Below, in pieces: positions 27,268 to 34,842 of a stretch of DNA of 44,938 nt (its first letter is position 1; each line of letters opens with the position of its first letter). The position numbers and the translations under genes were made by a program. The notes below the pieces were generated by a model, which ran no database searches, was not told the origin of the DNA, and saw only the letters and a list, made by a program, of their open reading frames with translations. The DNA comes from Streptomyces californicus (GTDB lineage: Bacteria; Actinomycetota; Actinomycetes; Streptomycetales; Streptomycetaceae): contig NZ_JNZZ01000039.1 in NCBI RefSeq assembly GCF_000717645.1, positions 1 through 44,938 of the forward strand, read 5' to 3'.

Positions 27268-27301
27268 CCGCGAGGTCCGGCAATCCGTGCCGGACCCGCG
27301 G
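27268..27301 (+). promoter_or_regulatory. Hairpin between the second mycosin and esxA
   Basis: CCGCG-a-GGTCCGGCA pairs with TGCCGGACC-CGCGG around a 5-base loop: 14 base pairs with one bulged A. It lies 14 bases after the mycosin stop and 25 before the esxA ATG. It may act as an mRNA-stabilising or processing site, or a partial terminator, that raises esxAB over the upstream genes. Confidence 0.65.
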
Positions 27302-27326
27302 TGACAACCGAAAGGGAAAGACCACC

Positions 27327-27671
27327 ATGGCAGTGGACCAGAAGGTATCGGATGCCGCGCTCCTGGGCGTGGAGAACGCCCTCACCGTCAAGTTCGACTC
27401 GGTGAAGGACAAGCTCAAGCGTCTCCAGGCGACGATCGACAGCCTTGAGGGCAACTGGCAGGGCATCGGCGCCAACCACTTCAACAAGAAGCAGACCGAG
27501 ATCAACAACCGGATGGTCAGCCTGGGCCATCAGCTCCTCAGCTTCCAGGAGTCCATCAAGGCGGCCCGCACCATCTCGGGCGACAACGAGGAGGCGATCA
27601 AGGCGGCCCTTCAGGGTGTGGACGTCGTACCCGGCTACACGCCGCCGAAGTCCAGCCTGAACGACTTCTGA
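27327..27671 (+). CDS. esxA: WXG100 protein EsxA
   Basis: A 114-aa protein with the WXG100 helix-turn-helix design and motif W44-Q45-G46 (LEGNWQGIG). EsxA-type proteins leave the cell through the type VII system as a dimer with a second WXG100 protein. An AAAGGGAAAG ribosome site lies just before the ATG. It has no YxxxD motif near its end (SSLNDF); its partner carries that signal. The naming of A against B follows gene order and the lack of the signal and is partly conventional. Confidence 0.92.
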   Translation: MAVDQKVSDAALLGVENALTVKFDSVKDKLKRLQATIDSLEGNWQGIGANHFNKKQTEINNRMVSLGHQLLSFQESIKAARTISGDNEEAIKAALQGVDVVPGYTPPKSSLNDF

Positions 27672-27714
27672 CCCTCGCCCCACACCCCGCACACCGGAAT
27701 CGACGGAGGACCCC

Positions 27715-28011
27715 ATGGCACACAACGACGGTACGACGGTCGTCACGTATTCGAGCCTCGATCTCGCGTCCCTCGAAATCAAGAAGCAGGCCGCCGATCT
27801 CGATCGGGACCTCCACGAGATCAGCAGCATGATCGCCCAGGTCTCGGACATCTGGGAGGGCGAGGCCAAGCGGGCGTACGTCGACGCCCAGCGCAAGTGG
27901 AACGCGAACGCCGACGCGATCAAGGCGAACCTGGAGGAGATCTCCAAGAAGGTCGCCGAGGCCGCGCCCATCTACCGCAGCGGTGACAAGCGCGCGGCCG
28001 CGAACTTCTGA
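27715..28011 (+). CDS. esxB: WXG100 protein EsxB with C-terminal YxxxD signal
   Basis: A 98-aa protein with W47-E48-G49 (VSDIWEGEAKRAY) in the loop between two helices and Y87RSGD91 near the C-terminus, the type VII secretion signal recognised by EccC. GGAGG lies about 6 bases before the ATG. The gene follows esxA by 43 bases and ends the forward unit, before a strong terminator. Confidence 0.92.
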   Translation: MAHNDGTTVVTYSSLDLASLEIKKQAADLDRDLHEISSMIAQVSDIWEGEAKRAYVDAQRKWNANADAIKANLEEISKKVAEAAPIYRSGDKRAAANF

Positions 28012-28059
28012 CCGAGTCCGGCAGGAGCGGCGCCGAAGCCGCAGCACAGCACGGCACAA

Positions 28060-28102
28060 CACGGTGGGGTGGACATGCGCGGGAGGTGTCCACCCCGCCG
28101 TG
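28060..28102. terminator. 16-bp stem terminator between esxB and eccC
   Basis: CACGGTGGGGTGGACA (28060-28075) pairs with 28087-28102, with one G-T wobble and an 11-base loop. It lies between convergent genes and can end both transcripts. Confidence 0.8.
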
Positions 28103-28144
28103 CGCGGACCCGCACGCGTGGCGCAGACCCTTCCCGTACCGGCG

Positions 28145-31100
28145 CTACTGCTCCATCAACCCCGTCTGCACGAGCGGGTTCCCCCGGCGGCGGGTGACGA
28201 AGACGCCGCGGCCCGCGGGCATCGGGCGGGGGCGTACGTTGCCGAGGAGGTCCCCCTCGTTCGGGTCGCCCGACAGCAGCACGCCCTGGGCGCCCAGCTC
28301 GATCATGCGCTGGAGGAAGGAGTCGTACAGCGCGCGGCTCGCCCCCGCCGTGCTGCGGGCGATGATGAAGCGGACGCCCACGTCGCGGGCGAACGGCAGC
28401 ATCTCCGTGATCGCCGACAGAGGGTTGCCGCTCGACGTGGCGACCAGGTCGAAGTCGTCGATGACGACGTACACCTCGGGACCCTGCCACCAGCTCTGCT
28501 CGCGCAACTCCCGGGCCGTGACGTCGGCGGCCGGTGTGCGGCGCTTCATCAGGTCGTACAGCGCCGTCATGTGATGGTCCATGTTGTTGGACATCGGGAT
28601 GTACTCCGCCAGGTGCGAAGCCGGGGTCACATCCAGCAGCGAACGCCGGTTGTCGATGACGAACAGCTTGCACCTGCTGCCGTCGTACCGCTCCGTGAGC
28701 TGCTTGACGAGCAGCCGCAGCAGGTTGGACTTCCCGGACTCGCCCTCGCCGAACACCAGGAAGAACGGGTCCTGTTCGAAGTTCAGGAACACCGGCTCCA
28801 GGTTGTTCTCGTCGATGGCGAAGGCGACACCGCGCTCCGGGACCGCGTGGCCCGCCGGCAGTTCGGCCGCCGGAAGCGCGCGGGGCAGCAGCCGCACCTC
28901 GGGAGCGGGCGCGGCCGTCCAGTGGCGGGCGACCTCCTGGTTCATCGCCGCGGTCGCCTCCGACAGGTCGCTGTCGGAGTTGATGCCGTCGATCCTCGGC
29001 ACCGCCGCCATGAAGTGCAGCTTCTCCGGGGTGATCCCGCGCCCCGGCACCCCGGCCGGCACGTTGACGGCCACCTTGCGGTCCAGCTCCGAGTCCATGA
29101 CGTCACCGAGCCGCAGCTCCAGCCGGTTCATCAGGTGGTCCTTCAGACTGGACCGGACCTCCATGGAGCGCGACGCCGTGACGATCAGGTGGATGCCGTA
29201 CCCCAGCCCGCGGGCCGCGATGTCCGTCGCCGCCGCCTCCAGGGCCTCGTAATCCGTACGGAAGCTGCCCCAGCCGTCGATGACCAGGAACACATCGCCC
29301 CACGGCTGGTCCGCCACCGAGATCTCACCGCGCGCCCGCATCCTGCGGAACGTGGCGATGGAGTCGATCCCGGCGCTGCGGAAGTACTCCTCGCGCCGCG
29401 CCATGATGCCGTACACCTCGGCGACCGTACGGCGCACCCGCTCGGGATCGAGGCGGGACGCGACCCCGCCCACGTGCGGCAGGCCCGCGATCGAGGACAT
29501 GCCGCCGCCACCGAAGTCGAGCCCGTAGAACTGGACCTCCTGCGGGGTGTGCGTGAGCGCGAAGCCGGCGATGAGCGTCCGCAGCAGCGTCGACTTGCCC
29601 GACTGCGGGCCACCCGTGATCTGCATGTGGCCGGCGGCGCCGGAGAAGTCCCGGTACAGGGTGTCGCGCCGCTGCTCGAACGGCTTGTCGACGACGCCCA
29701 GCGGCACGACCAGCCGCCCCGAGCCCTCGAAACCGGGCTGCGTCAGCCCCCGGCCCGGCACCGGGGAGAGCCCCGGCAGCAACTCGTCCAGCGACGGCGG
29801 GTTGTCCAGCGGCGGCAGCCACACCTGGTGCGCCGACGCCCCGCGCCCCTCCAGCCGCCGCACGATCACGTCGAGCACCGTGTCCGCCAGCGCGTCGTCG
29901 TCCGCCGAACGCTGCTCCGGCACGCCCCCGGCAGGCGTGGCCGGCCGGGCGTACCGGACGGGCACCGGGGCCGCCGTGAACGGAACCGGCCGACGGTCCA
30001 CCGGAAGCGGGGCGCCCGGCGCGGCGGCCCGCTGACCACCGGAGCGGTACACCCCGGAGACGTACGCCGCCTTGAACCGGACCATCTCCTCCGTGCCGAA
30101 CTTCAACAGCCCCGAACCGGGCACGTTCGGCAGGTGGTACGCGTCGGGCACACCGATCGCGGCCCGCGACTCGGCCGCCGAGAAGGTCCGCAGACCCACC
30201 CGGTACGACAGATACGTCTCCAGACCCCGCAGCCGCCCCTCCTCCAGCCGCTGCGACGCCAGCAGCAGGTGCACGCCCAGCGAACGGCCGATACGGCCGA
30301 TCTGCACGAACATGTCGATGAAGTCGGGTTTGGCGGTGAGGAGTTCGCTGAACTCGTCGATGACCAGGACGAGTGAGGGGATCGGCTGCAACGGCGCACC
30401 CGCCGCACGCGCCTTCTCGTAGTCGTGGATGTTGGCGTAGTTGCCCGCGTCGCGCAGCATCTCCTGACGCCGGTTGAGCTCACCGCTGATGGAGTCGCCC
30501 ATGCGGTCGACCAGCGTCAGATCGTCGGCCAGGTTGGTGATCACCGCCGCCACGTGCGGCATCCGCGCCATGCCGGCGAAGGTCGCACCGCCCTTGAAGT
30601 CGGCGAGGACGAAGTTCAGCGTCTCGGAGGTGTGGGTGACGGCGAGGCCGAGCACCAGCGTGCGCAGCAGCTCGGACTTGCCGGAACCGGTCGCGCCGAC
30701 GCACAGACCGTGCGGGCCCATGCCCTCCTGGGCCGCCTCCTTGAGGTCCAGCATCACGGGCGAACCGTCCTCGCCCACCCCGATCGGCACCCGCAGCCGC
30801 TCCGCCTGGGACCGCGGCCGCCAGGTACGGCCCACATCGACCGACGCGGCATCGCCCAGGTTCAGCAGATCGGTGAACTCCAGGTTGGCCAGCAGGGGTT
30901 CGTCGTCGTCCCCGCCCGTCGCCATGTGCAGCGGGGCCAGTTGGCGGGCCAGCGCCTCGGCGGCCTCGTAACTCAGCAGGTCCGGCACCCCGTCGTAGAC
31001 GAGCCCCTGGCCCGACTCCAACTGGAGCGACGTCGGCCGCACCACGACGGACAGGCTCCCGCGGGCACCGGTCACCTCGCCCGGCACGATCTCGATGACC

Positions 31101-32113
31101 GTCACGCCCTGCAGGCCCTCCGCCGCCGCGAGCACCGACATCGGCGGCACCGACTCACCGTCCAGGACCACGACGACGTGCGGCTGCTCCACCAGCGGCT
31201 GGCCGCCGGGCTGGAAGCGGGGCCTGCCCTCCAGCCGCCCGGCCAGCAGATCCTCCAGCACCGGGAGGCTGGTGGTGATCAGGCGCCTGCTGCCCGCCCC
31301 GTCCGCCGGGCCCGGAGCCTGCGCGTGCGGGAGCCACTTCACCCACTCCCACCGCGACGCCTCCCCGGCGCCCGTAGCGACCGCGATCACCAGGTCGTCG
31401 GGGGAGTGCAGGGCGGCGAGACCGCCCACCACGGCCCGCGCCGCCGACCGGGCCGACTCCGCGTCACCGCTGACCGTCAGGTGGTAGAACGCCCGCAGCG
31501 AGACGGCCATGGGCAGCCCGTCCAGCGTGGAGTGCGTCGCCAGGAACTGCTGCATCGCACCGGCGGTCAGCGGCTCCAACTCGTCCACCGGCGCCGTCTC
31601 GGGCGCGACGAGCGGCGTCGCCAGCTCCTGGCTGCCGAGCCCGATCCGCACCTGCGCGAAGTCCGCGTCCCCCGTACGCCGCTCCCACACCCGGCTGCCC
31701 TCGGCGACGAGCGCCCACAACTGCTCGGGGGAGGGGTGGAGGTAGAACTGCGCGTCGCGCTGCTTGCGGGCCGTCTTCAGCACCGTACGCCGGGTCTGCG
31801 TCAGGTACTTGAGGTAGTCGCGGCGCAGGTCCGCCAGCTCCCCCTGGGCGCCCCGCCGGTACCGCACGAGCATCGCGACGGCCATGGCGACCGTCGAGGC
31901 GATCATGATCATGCCCATGATGCGCATGACCGGATTCGGCGTCATGAAGAAGAAGACGACGGAACCGCCCATGCCCAGCATCGGCAGGAGCTGCATCAGC
32001 GCCCCCTCCTGCTGGCCTCGGGGGAGTTCCGGCGGAGGTTGCAACTGCACCTGCTCCACCGGAACTTCGGAGGGCAGGGCCCGCGGTGGGCGCTTGACGA
32101 CGATCTGGCTCAC
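28145..32113 (-). CDS. eccC: Type VII secretion ATPase EccC (FtsK/SpoIIIE family)
   Basis: A 1322-aa single-chain EccC. A short cytoplasmic N-terminus is followed by two transmembrane helices (about 38-87), then three FtsK-like ATPase domains. The Walker A motifs are GATGSGKSELL (K479), GGPQSGKSTLL (K840) and GEGESGKSNLL (K1128). The matching Walker B strands are LVIDEFSELL (D586), FLVIDGWGSF and YVVIDDFDLV. All three lysines are intact, but only the first Walker B has the DE pair, so domain 1 is the likely motor and domains 2-3 bind substrate signals. The GTG start has AAGGGA 5 bases upstream. It is convergent with esxB and divergent from eccD. Confidence 0.95.
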   Translation of the reverse strand: MSQIVVKRPPRALPSEVPVEQVQLQPPPELPRGQQEGALMQLLPMLGMGGSVVFFFMTPNPVMRIMGMIMIASTVAMAVAMLVRYRRGAQGELADLRRDYLKYLTQTRRTVLKTARKQRDAQFYLHPSPEQLWALVAEGSRVWERRTGDADFAQVRIGLGSQELATPLVAPETAPVDELEPLTAGAMQQFLATHSTLDGLPMAVSLRAFYHLTVSGDAESARSAARAVVGGLAALHSPDDLVIAVATGAGEASRWEWVKWLPHAQAPGPADGAGSRRLITTSLPVLEDLLAGRLEGRPRFQPGGQPLVEQPHVVVVLDGESVPPMSVLAAAEGLQGVTVIEIVPGEVTGARGSLSVVVRPTSLQLESGQGLVYDGVPDLLSYEAAEALARQLAPLHMATGGDDDEPLLANLEFTDLLNLGDAASVDVGRTWRPRSQAERLRVPIGVGEDGSPVMLDLKEAAQEGMGPHGLCVGATGSGKSELLRTLVLGLAVTHTSETLNFVLADFKGGATFAGMARMPHVAAVITNLADDLTLVDRMGDSISGELNRRQEMLRDAGNYANIHDYEKARAAGAPLQPIPSLVLVIDEFSELLTAKPDFIDMFVQIGRIGRSLGVHLLLASQRLEEGRLRGLETYLSYRVGLRTFSAAESRAAIGVPDAYHLPNVPGSGLLKFGTEEMVRFKAAYVSGVYRSGGQRAAAPGAPLPVDRRPVPFTAAPVPVRYARPATPAGGVPEQRSADDDALADTVLDVIVRRLEGRGASAHQVWLPPLDNPPSLDELLPGLSPVPGRGLTQPGFEGSGRLVVPLGVVDKPFEQRRDTLYRDFSGAAGHMQITGGPQSGKSTLLRTLIAGFALTHTPQEVQFYGLDFGGGGMSSIAGLPHVGGVASRLDPERVRRTVAEVYGIMARREEYFRSAGIDSIATFRRMRARGEISVADQPWGDVFLVIDGWGSFRTDYEALEAAATDIAARGLGYGIHLIVTASRSMEVRSSLKDHLMNRLELRLGDVMDSELDRKVAVNVPAGVPGRGITPEKLHFMAAVPRIDGINSDSDLSEATAAMNQEVARHWTAAPAPEVRLLPRALPAAELPAGHAVPERGVAFAIDENNLEPVFLNFEQDPFFLVFGEGESGKSNLLRLLVKQLTERYDGSRCKLFVIDNRRSLLDVTPASHLAEYIPMSNNMDHHMTALYDLMKRRTPAADVTARELREQSWWQGPEVYVVIDDFDLVATSSGNPLSAITEMLPFARDVGVRFIIARSTAGASRALYDSFLQRMIELGAQGVLLSGDPNEGDLLGNVRPRPMPAGRGVFVTRRRGNPLVQTGLMEQ

Positions 32114-32523
32114 GGCTCACCAATTCCCTTGCCGGACGGAAGTGTTCCTATCGGCGCCCCCGTGGCGACGGGCTCCATCCGCGGGAGGGATCCTACTGGC
32201 GTGACGGCGACCCGATGGCGATAGGGTGTCGCGACGCACGTACGCATCCGCTAACTGTCCCGCGAAGGCGGTCATTCGGGACGTGCGGTGCGATCGGCGC
32301 TCCCGGCGCGTGTTCCGGACGGAAGCGGACGCGTCCGGACGGGAGCGTCCGCACGCACCGCCCGGGGCCGGGGCGCCACGCCCGCGACACGCACGCCAGC
32401 GGTACGCGACGGGCACGAGCACACGCGACGAGTACGAGCACACGCCACGAGCGCGCGACGCGCGGCGGGCGCGGAACCAGCCGCACCGGCGGCGAGCGCG
32501 GAACGAGCCAGGGGGAGCACCAG
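32114..32523. promoter_or_regulatory. 410-base divergent eccC / eccD region with repeats
   Basis: No gene is visible. On the plus strand GATGGCGATAGGGTG (32214-32228) contains a TAGGGT -10 candidate for eccD and nearly repeats the element upstream of the ATPase gene. A minus-strand TAGGAT (32195-32190) may serve eccC. CGGACGCGTCCG (32326-32337) is a 12-bp palindrome. GGGGGAG (32511-32517) is the eccD ribosome site. The predicted eccD leader is about 290 bases long. Confidence 0.45.
32407..32444. repeat. Two tandem 19-bp repeats upstream of eccD
   Basis: CGACGGGCACGAGCACACG (32407-32425) is followed directly by CGACGAGTACGAGCACACG (32426-32444), 17 of 19 bases identical, with a partial third copy (CCACGAGCG). 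They lie in the predicted eccD leader and could bind a regulator or simply be simple-sequence expansion. Confidence 0.7.
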
Positions 32524-34032
32524 GTGACCACGACGGCCCAAGCGGCAGCGACCGGACCCGGACGGCAGAGCCACGGGACCCCGTCCGGCAGCGCCACCGG
32601 ATTCTGCCGGGTCACGGTCGTCGCACCCGACGGCCGCGTCGATGTGGCCCTGCCCGAGGACATCCCCGTCGCGGACCTGTACCCCGAGATCCTCCGGCTC
32701 TCCGGCCAGAGCCCCGCACCCGGCGCACCCGTCGGCTACCACCTCGTACGCCGCGACGGCACCGTCCTGGACAGCGCGCGCACCCTCGCGGGGCAGCGCA
32801 TCCTCGACGGCGAGCTGCTGTCGATGCGCCCCTTCTCCGCATCGTTGCCGCCCGCGGTCTTCGACGACGTCTCGGACGCCGTCGCCATCGCCGTCGCCAA
32901 GGACCGCACGCTCTGGGGCGACGCCCTCATGCGCGGCGCCGGCCTCTTCGGCGGCTCCGTCCTGCTGGCCCTGCTCGGCTTCGTGCTCTGGACGGCCGAC
33001 CCGCGCCACGACATGCACGGCCTGCCCGGCATCCTGGCCGCCGTCGTCGCCCTCCTCCTGCTCGCCTTCGCGTGCGTACGGGCCCGCGTCTACGAGGACC
33101 GGGCCTCGTCCATCGCGCTCGGCACCGGCGCCCTGGTCAACGCGGCGGTGGCCGGCTCCGGACTGCTGCCCCTGAGCGCCGGGCAGGGCGTCGGACGGCT
33201 GCAGTTCCTGCTCGCTTGCGCCGCCGTCCTCGTGGTGGCGGTCATCCTCATGATCGTCGCGCCCGGCGGGGACGGGCCGTTCGTCGCCTTCGTCTTCGCG
33301 AGCGCCGTCGGCCTCCTGGTCACCTTCGTCGCCATCCTGAGCGCCCTGGAACCGATCGAGGCCGCCGCCGTCTGCTCCCCGCTCGCCGTGGGGGCCGTCG
33401 CCTTCCTCCCGGGACTCTCCACCCGCTTCGCCCGGCTGCCCATCGGCTTCGAACCGCCCCGCACCACCGTCGGCGACTACGGGACCTCCGAGCCCGCCCC
33501 CTCCGGCCCGGTCGACGCCGCCCGCCTCGCCGCGCAGGCCCGGCGCGGACACGAACTGCTCCTCGGCCTGGTCGGCGGCTGCGCCCTGGTCGCCGTGGCG
33601 GCCTCCGCCGTCCTGGGCTTCTCCGACGACGTCTGGGGCCAGCTCCTCGCCCTGGCCACCGGCGTCGCCATGCTGATGCGCGCCCACCTCTTCCGCTACA
33701 CCGCCCAGGTCGGCTGCGCGCTCGCCGCCGGCCTCGCCTCGCTGGTCCTCCTCGGCCTCGGGCTCTCCCTCAACCCGCCGGTCGCCATGGTCCGCGACGC
33801 CCTGCGCGGCGACGGGACCGCCCTCGACATCCGTACGGTGTGGCTCGCCGCGGCCGTCGCGGGCACGGCGATCCTCATCACCGCCATCGGCCTGATCGTG
33901 CCGCGCAAGGGGGTGACCCCGTTCTGGGGCCGCTTCCTGGAGATCGCCGAGACGGTCGTCCTGCTGACCCTGCTCCCGCTCTGCCTCGCCGTCTTCGACG
34001 TCTACCGCTCCATCCGCGCCCTCACCAGCTGA
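32524..34032 (+). CDS. eccD: Type VII secretion protein EccD
   Basis: A 502-aa protein. The N-terminal ubiquitin-like (YukD) domain at about 25-110 (FCRVTVVAPDGRVDVALPEDI, GYHLVRRDGTVLDSARTLAG) is followed by a linker and about 11 hydrophobic helices forming the ESX membrane channel, with a long cytoplasmic loop (about 320-345: PPRTTVGDYGTSEPAPSG) in the middle. The start is GTG 32524, with GGGGGAG 6 bases upstream. The open frame runs further upstream, but that stretch is repeat-rich intergenic DNA. Confidence 0.93.
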   Translation: MTTTAQAAATGPGRQSHGTPSGSATGFCRVTVVAPDGRVDVALPEDIPVADLYPEILRLSGQSPAPGAPVGYHLVRRDGTVLDSARTLAGQRILDGELLSMRPFSASLPPAVFDDVSDAVAIAVAKDRTLWGDALMRGAGLFGGSVLLALLGFVLWTADPRHDMHGLPGILAAVVALLLLAFACVRARVYEDRASSIALGTGALVNAAVAGSGLLPLSAGQGVGRLQFLLACAAVLVVAVILMIVAPGGDGPFVAFVFASAVGLLVTFVAILSALEPIEAAAVCSPLAVGAVAFLPGLSTRFARLPIGFEPPRTTVGDYGTSEPAPSGPVDAARLAAQARRGHELLLGLVGGCALVAVAASAVLGFSDDVWGQLLALATGVAMLMRAHLFRYTAQVGCALAAGLASLVLLGLGLSLNPPVAMVRDALRGDGTALDIRTVWLAAAVAGTAILITAIGLIVPRKGVTPFWGRFLEIAETVVLLTLLPLCLAVFDVYRSIRALTS

Positions 34033-34242
34033 CCGGAGAGGGCGGCCCGGGCCCCCGCCGCGCGACGACCGGCGGGGCATGACCCGAATGGCTGGTAACC
34101 TGTCCAGTGGCCGTTTGTGTACGCGCCTCCGGATCATCCTGGGGGCTGCGCTCATCGGACCTTCGCCTCCGAGTCACGGAAGCTCCCCTGAGACCAAGAC
34201 CAGGGGCACTCGTGGGCGCTTCGAACATCAAGAGGAGTACGC
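34033..34242 (+). promoter_or_regulatory. rpsO upstream region
   Basis: Contains a TAACCT -10-like hexamer (34096-34101) without a clear -35 box, so the leader would be about 135 bases. Small inverted repeats (TCGGA/TCCGA; CCCCTG/CAGGGG at about 34192-34206) could fold near the ribosome site AAGAGGAG. S15 binding to its own leader is known in other bacteria; nothing here proves it. Confidence 0.35.
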
Positions 34243-34533
34243 GTGCCGCTCGACGCCGCTACGAAGAAGCAGATCATGGCCGAGTTCGCCCAGAAGGAGG
34301 GTGACACCGGATCCCCCGAGGTCCAGGTCGCCATGCTCTCCCGCCGGATCTCGGACCTGACGGAGCACCTCAAGACGCACAAGCACGACCACCACTCCCG
34401 TCGTGGTCTGCTGATCCTGGTCGGCCAGCGTCGCCGCCTCCTGCAGTACCTGGCCAAGAAGGACATCCAGCGCTTCCGTGCGCTCGTCGACCGCCTCGGC
34501 ATCCGCCGCGGTGCGGCCGGCGGCGCCAAGTAA
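34243..34533 (+). CDS. rpsO: 30S ribosomal protein S15
   Basis: A 96-aa protein with the S15 pattern: [50 protein letters not shown] and [21 protein letters not shown]. It binds 16S rRNA early in 30S assembly. The GTG start follows AGAGGAG. An Ala/Gly-rich tail of a few residues (RGAAGGAK) lengthens it slightly. It sits upstream of pnp, as in many bacteria. Confidence 0.97.
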   Translation: MPLDAATKKQIMAEFAQKEGDTGSPEVQVAMLSRRISDLTEHLKTHKHDHHSRRGLLILVGQRRRLLQYLAKKDIQRFRALVDRLGIRRGAAGGAK

Positions 34534-34544
34534 GCACGCTGTGG

Positions 34545-34584
34545 AAAGGGAGCGGTTCCCGCGTCTGAGGGGACCGCTCCCTTT
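34545..34584 (+). terminator. rpsO-pnp intergenic hairpin (partial terminator / RNase III-type site)
   Basis: AAAGGGAGCGGTTCCC (34545-34560) pairs with GGGGACCGCTCCCTTT (34569-34584), with one G-T pair. It lies 11 bases after the rpsO stop. In Streptomyces the rpsO-pnp junction is known to carry a hairpin cut by RNase III. Confidence 0.8.
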
Positions 34585-34677
34585 GCCGTACGTGCGAGAC
34601 CGGTGCCGACCTCAGTAACCTGGGGACAGCGGCACCCGCACGACCCGCGCGGCGAACACGCGCGGCAGCACGAACGA

Positions 34678-34782
34678 GGGAGAGGCGCTACGACGCCGCC
34701 GCCGGTCCTCGGTAGTGGCCCCCGGGAACATGCCCGGGAGCTTCGATCGAAGACCGGCCCGCATCCACGGTGCGCCTCTCCC
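34678..34782 (+). promoter_or_regulatory. Large branched RNA structure in the pnp leader
   Basis: GGGAGAGGCGC (34678-34688) pairs with GCGCCTCTCCC (34772-34782). Inside it GCCGGTC (34701-34707) pairs with GACCGGC (34752-34758), and inside that CCCGGG-aacatg-CCCGGG forms an apical hairpin. A -10-like TAACCT lies at 34616-34621, so a pnp-specific transcript could begin above it. PNPase autoregulation with RNase III at its leader is a known theme; this structure is a good candidate site. Confidence 0.6.
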
Positions 34783-34842
34783 GCACCGTCCCGCGCCACA
34801 CGGGTGTGAGGACGAAAGACGACGAGTATGGAGAAATCACTA

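Noticed and set aside
34678..34782. Possible tRNA in the pnp leader because of a TTCGATC stretch beside a GC stem
   Set aside because: No acceptor/anticodon arm arrangement can be formed; the nested stems are longer than tRNA arms.
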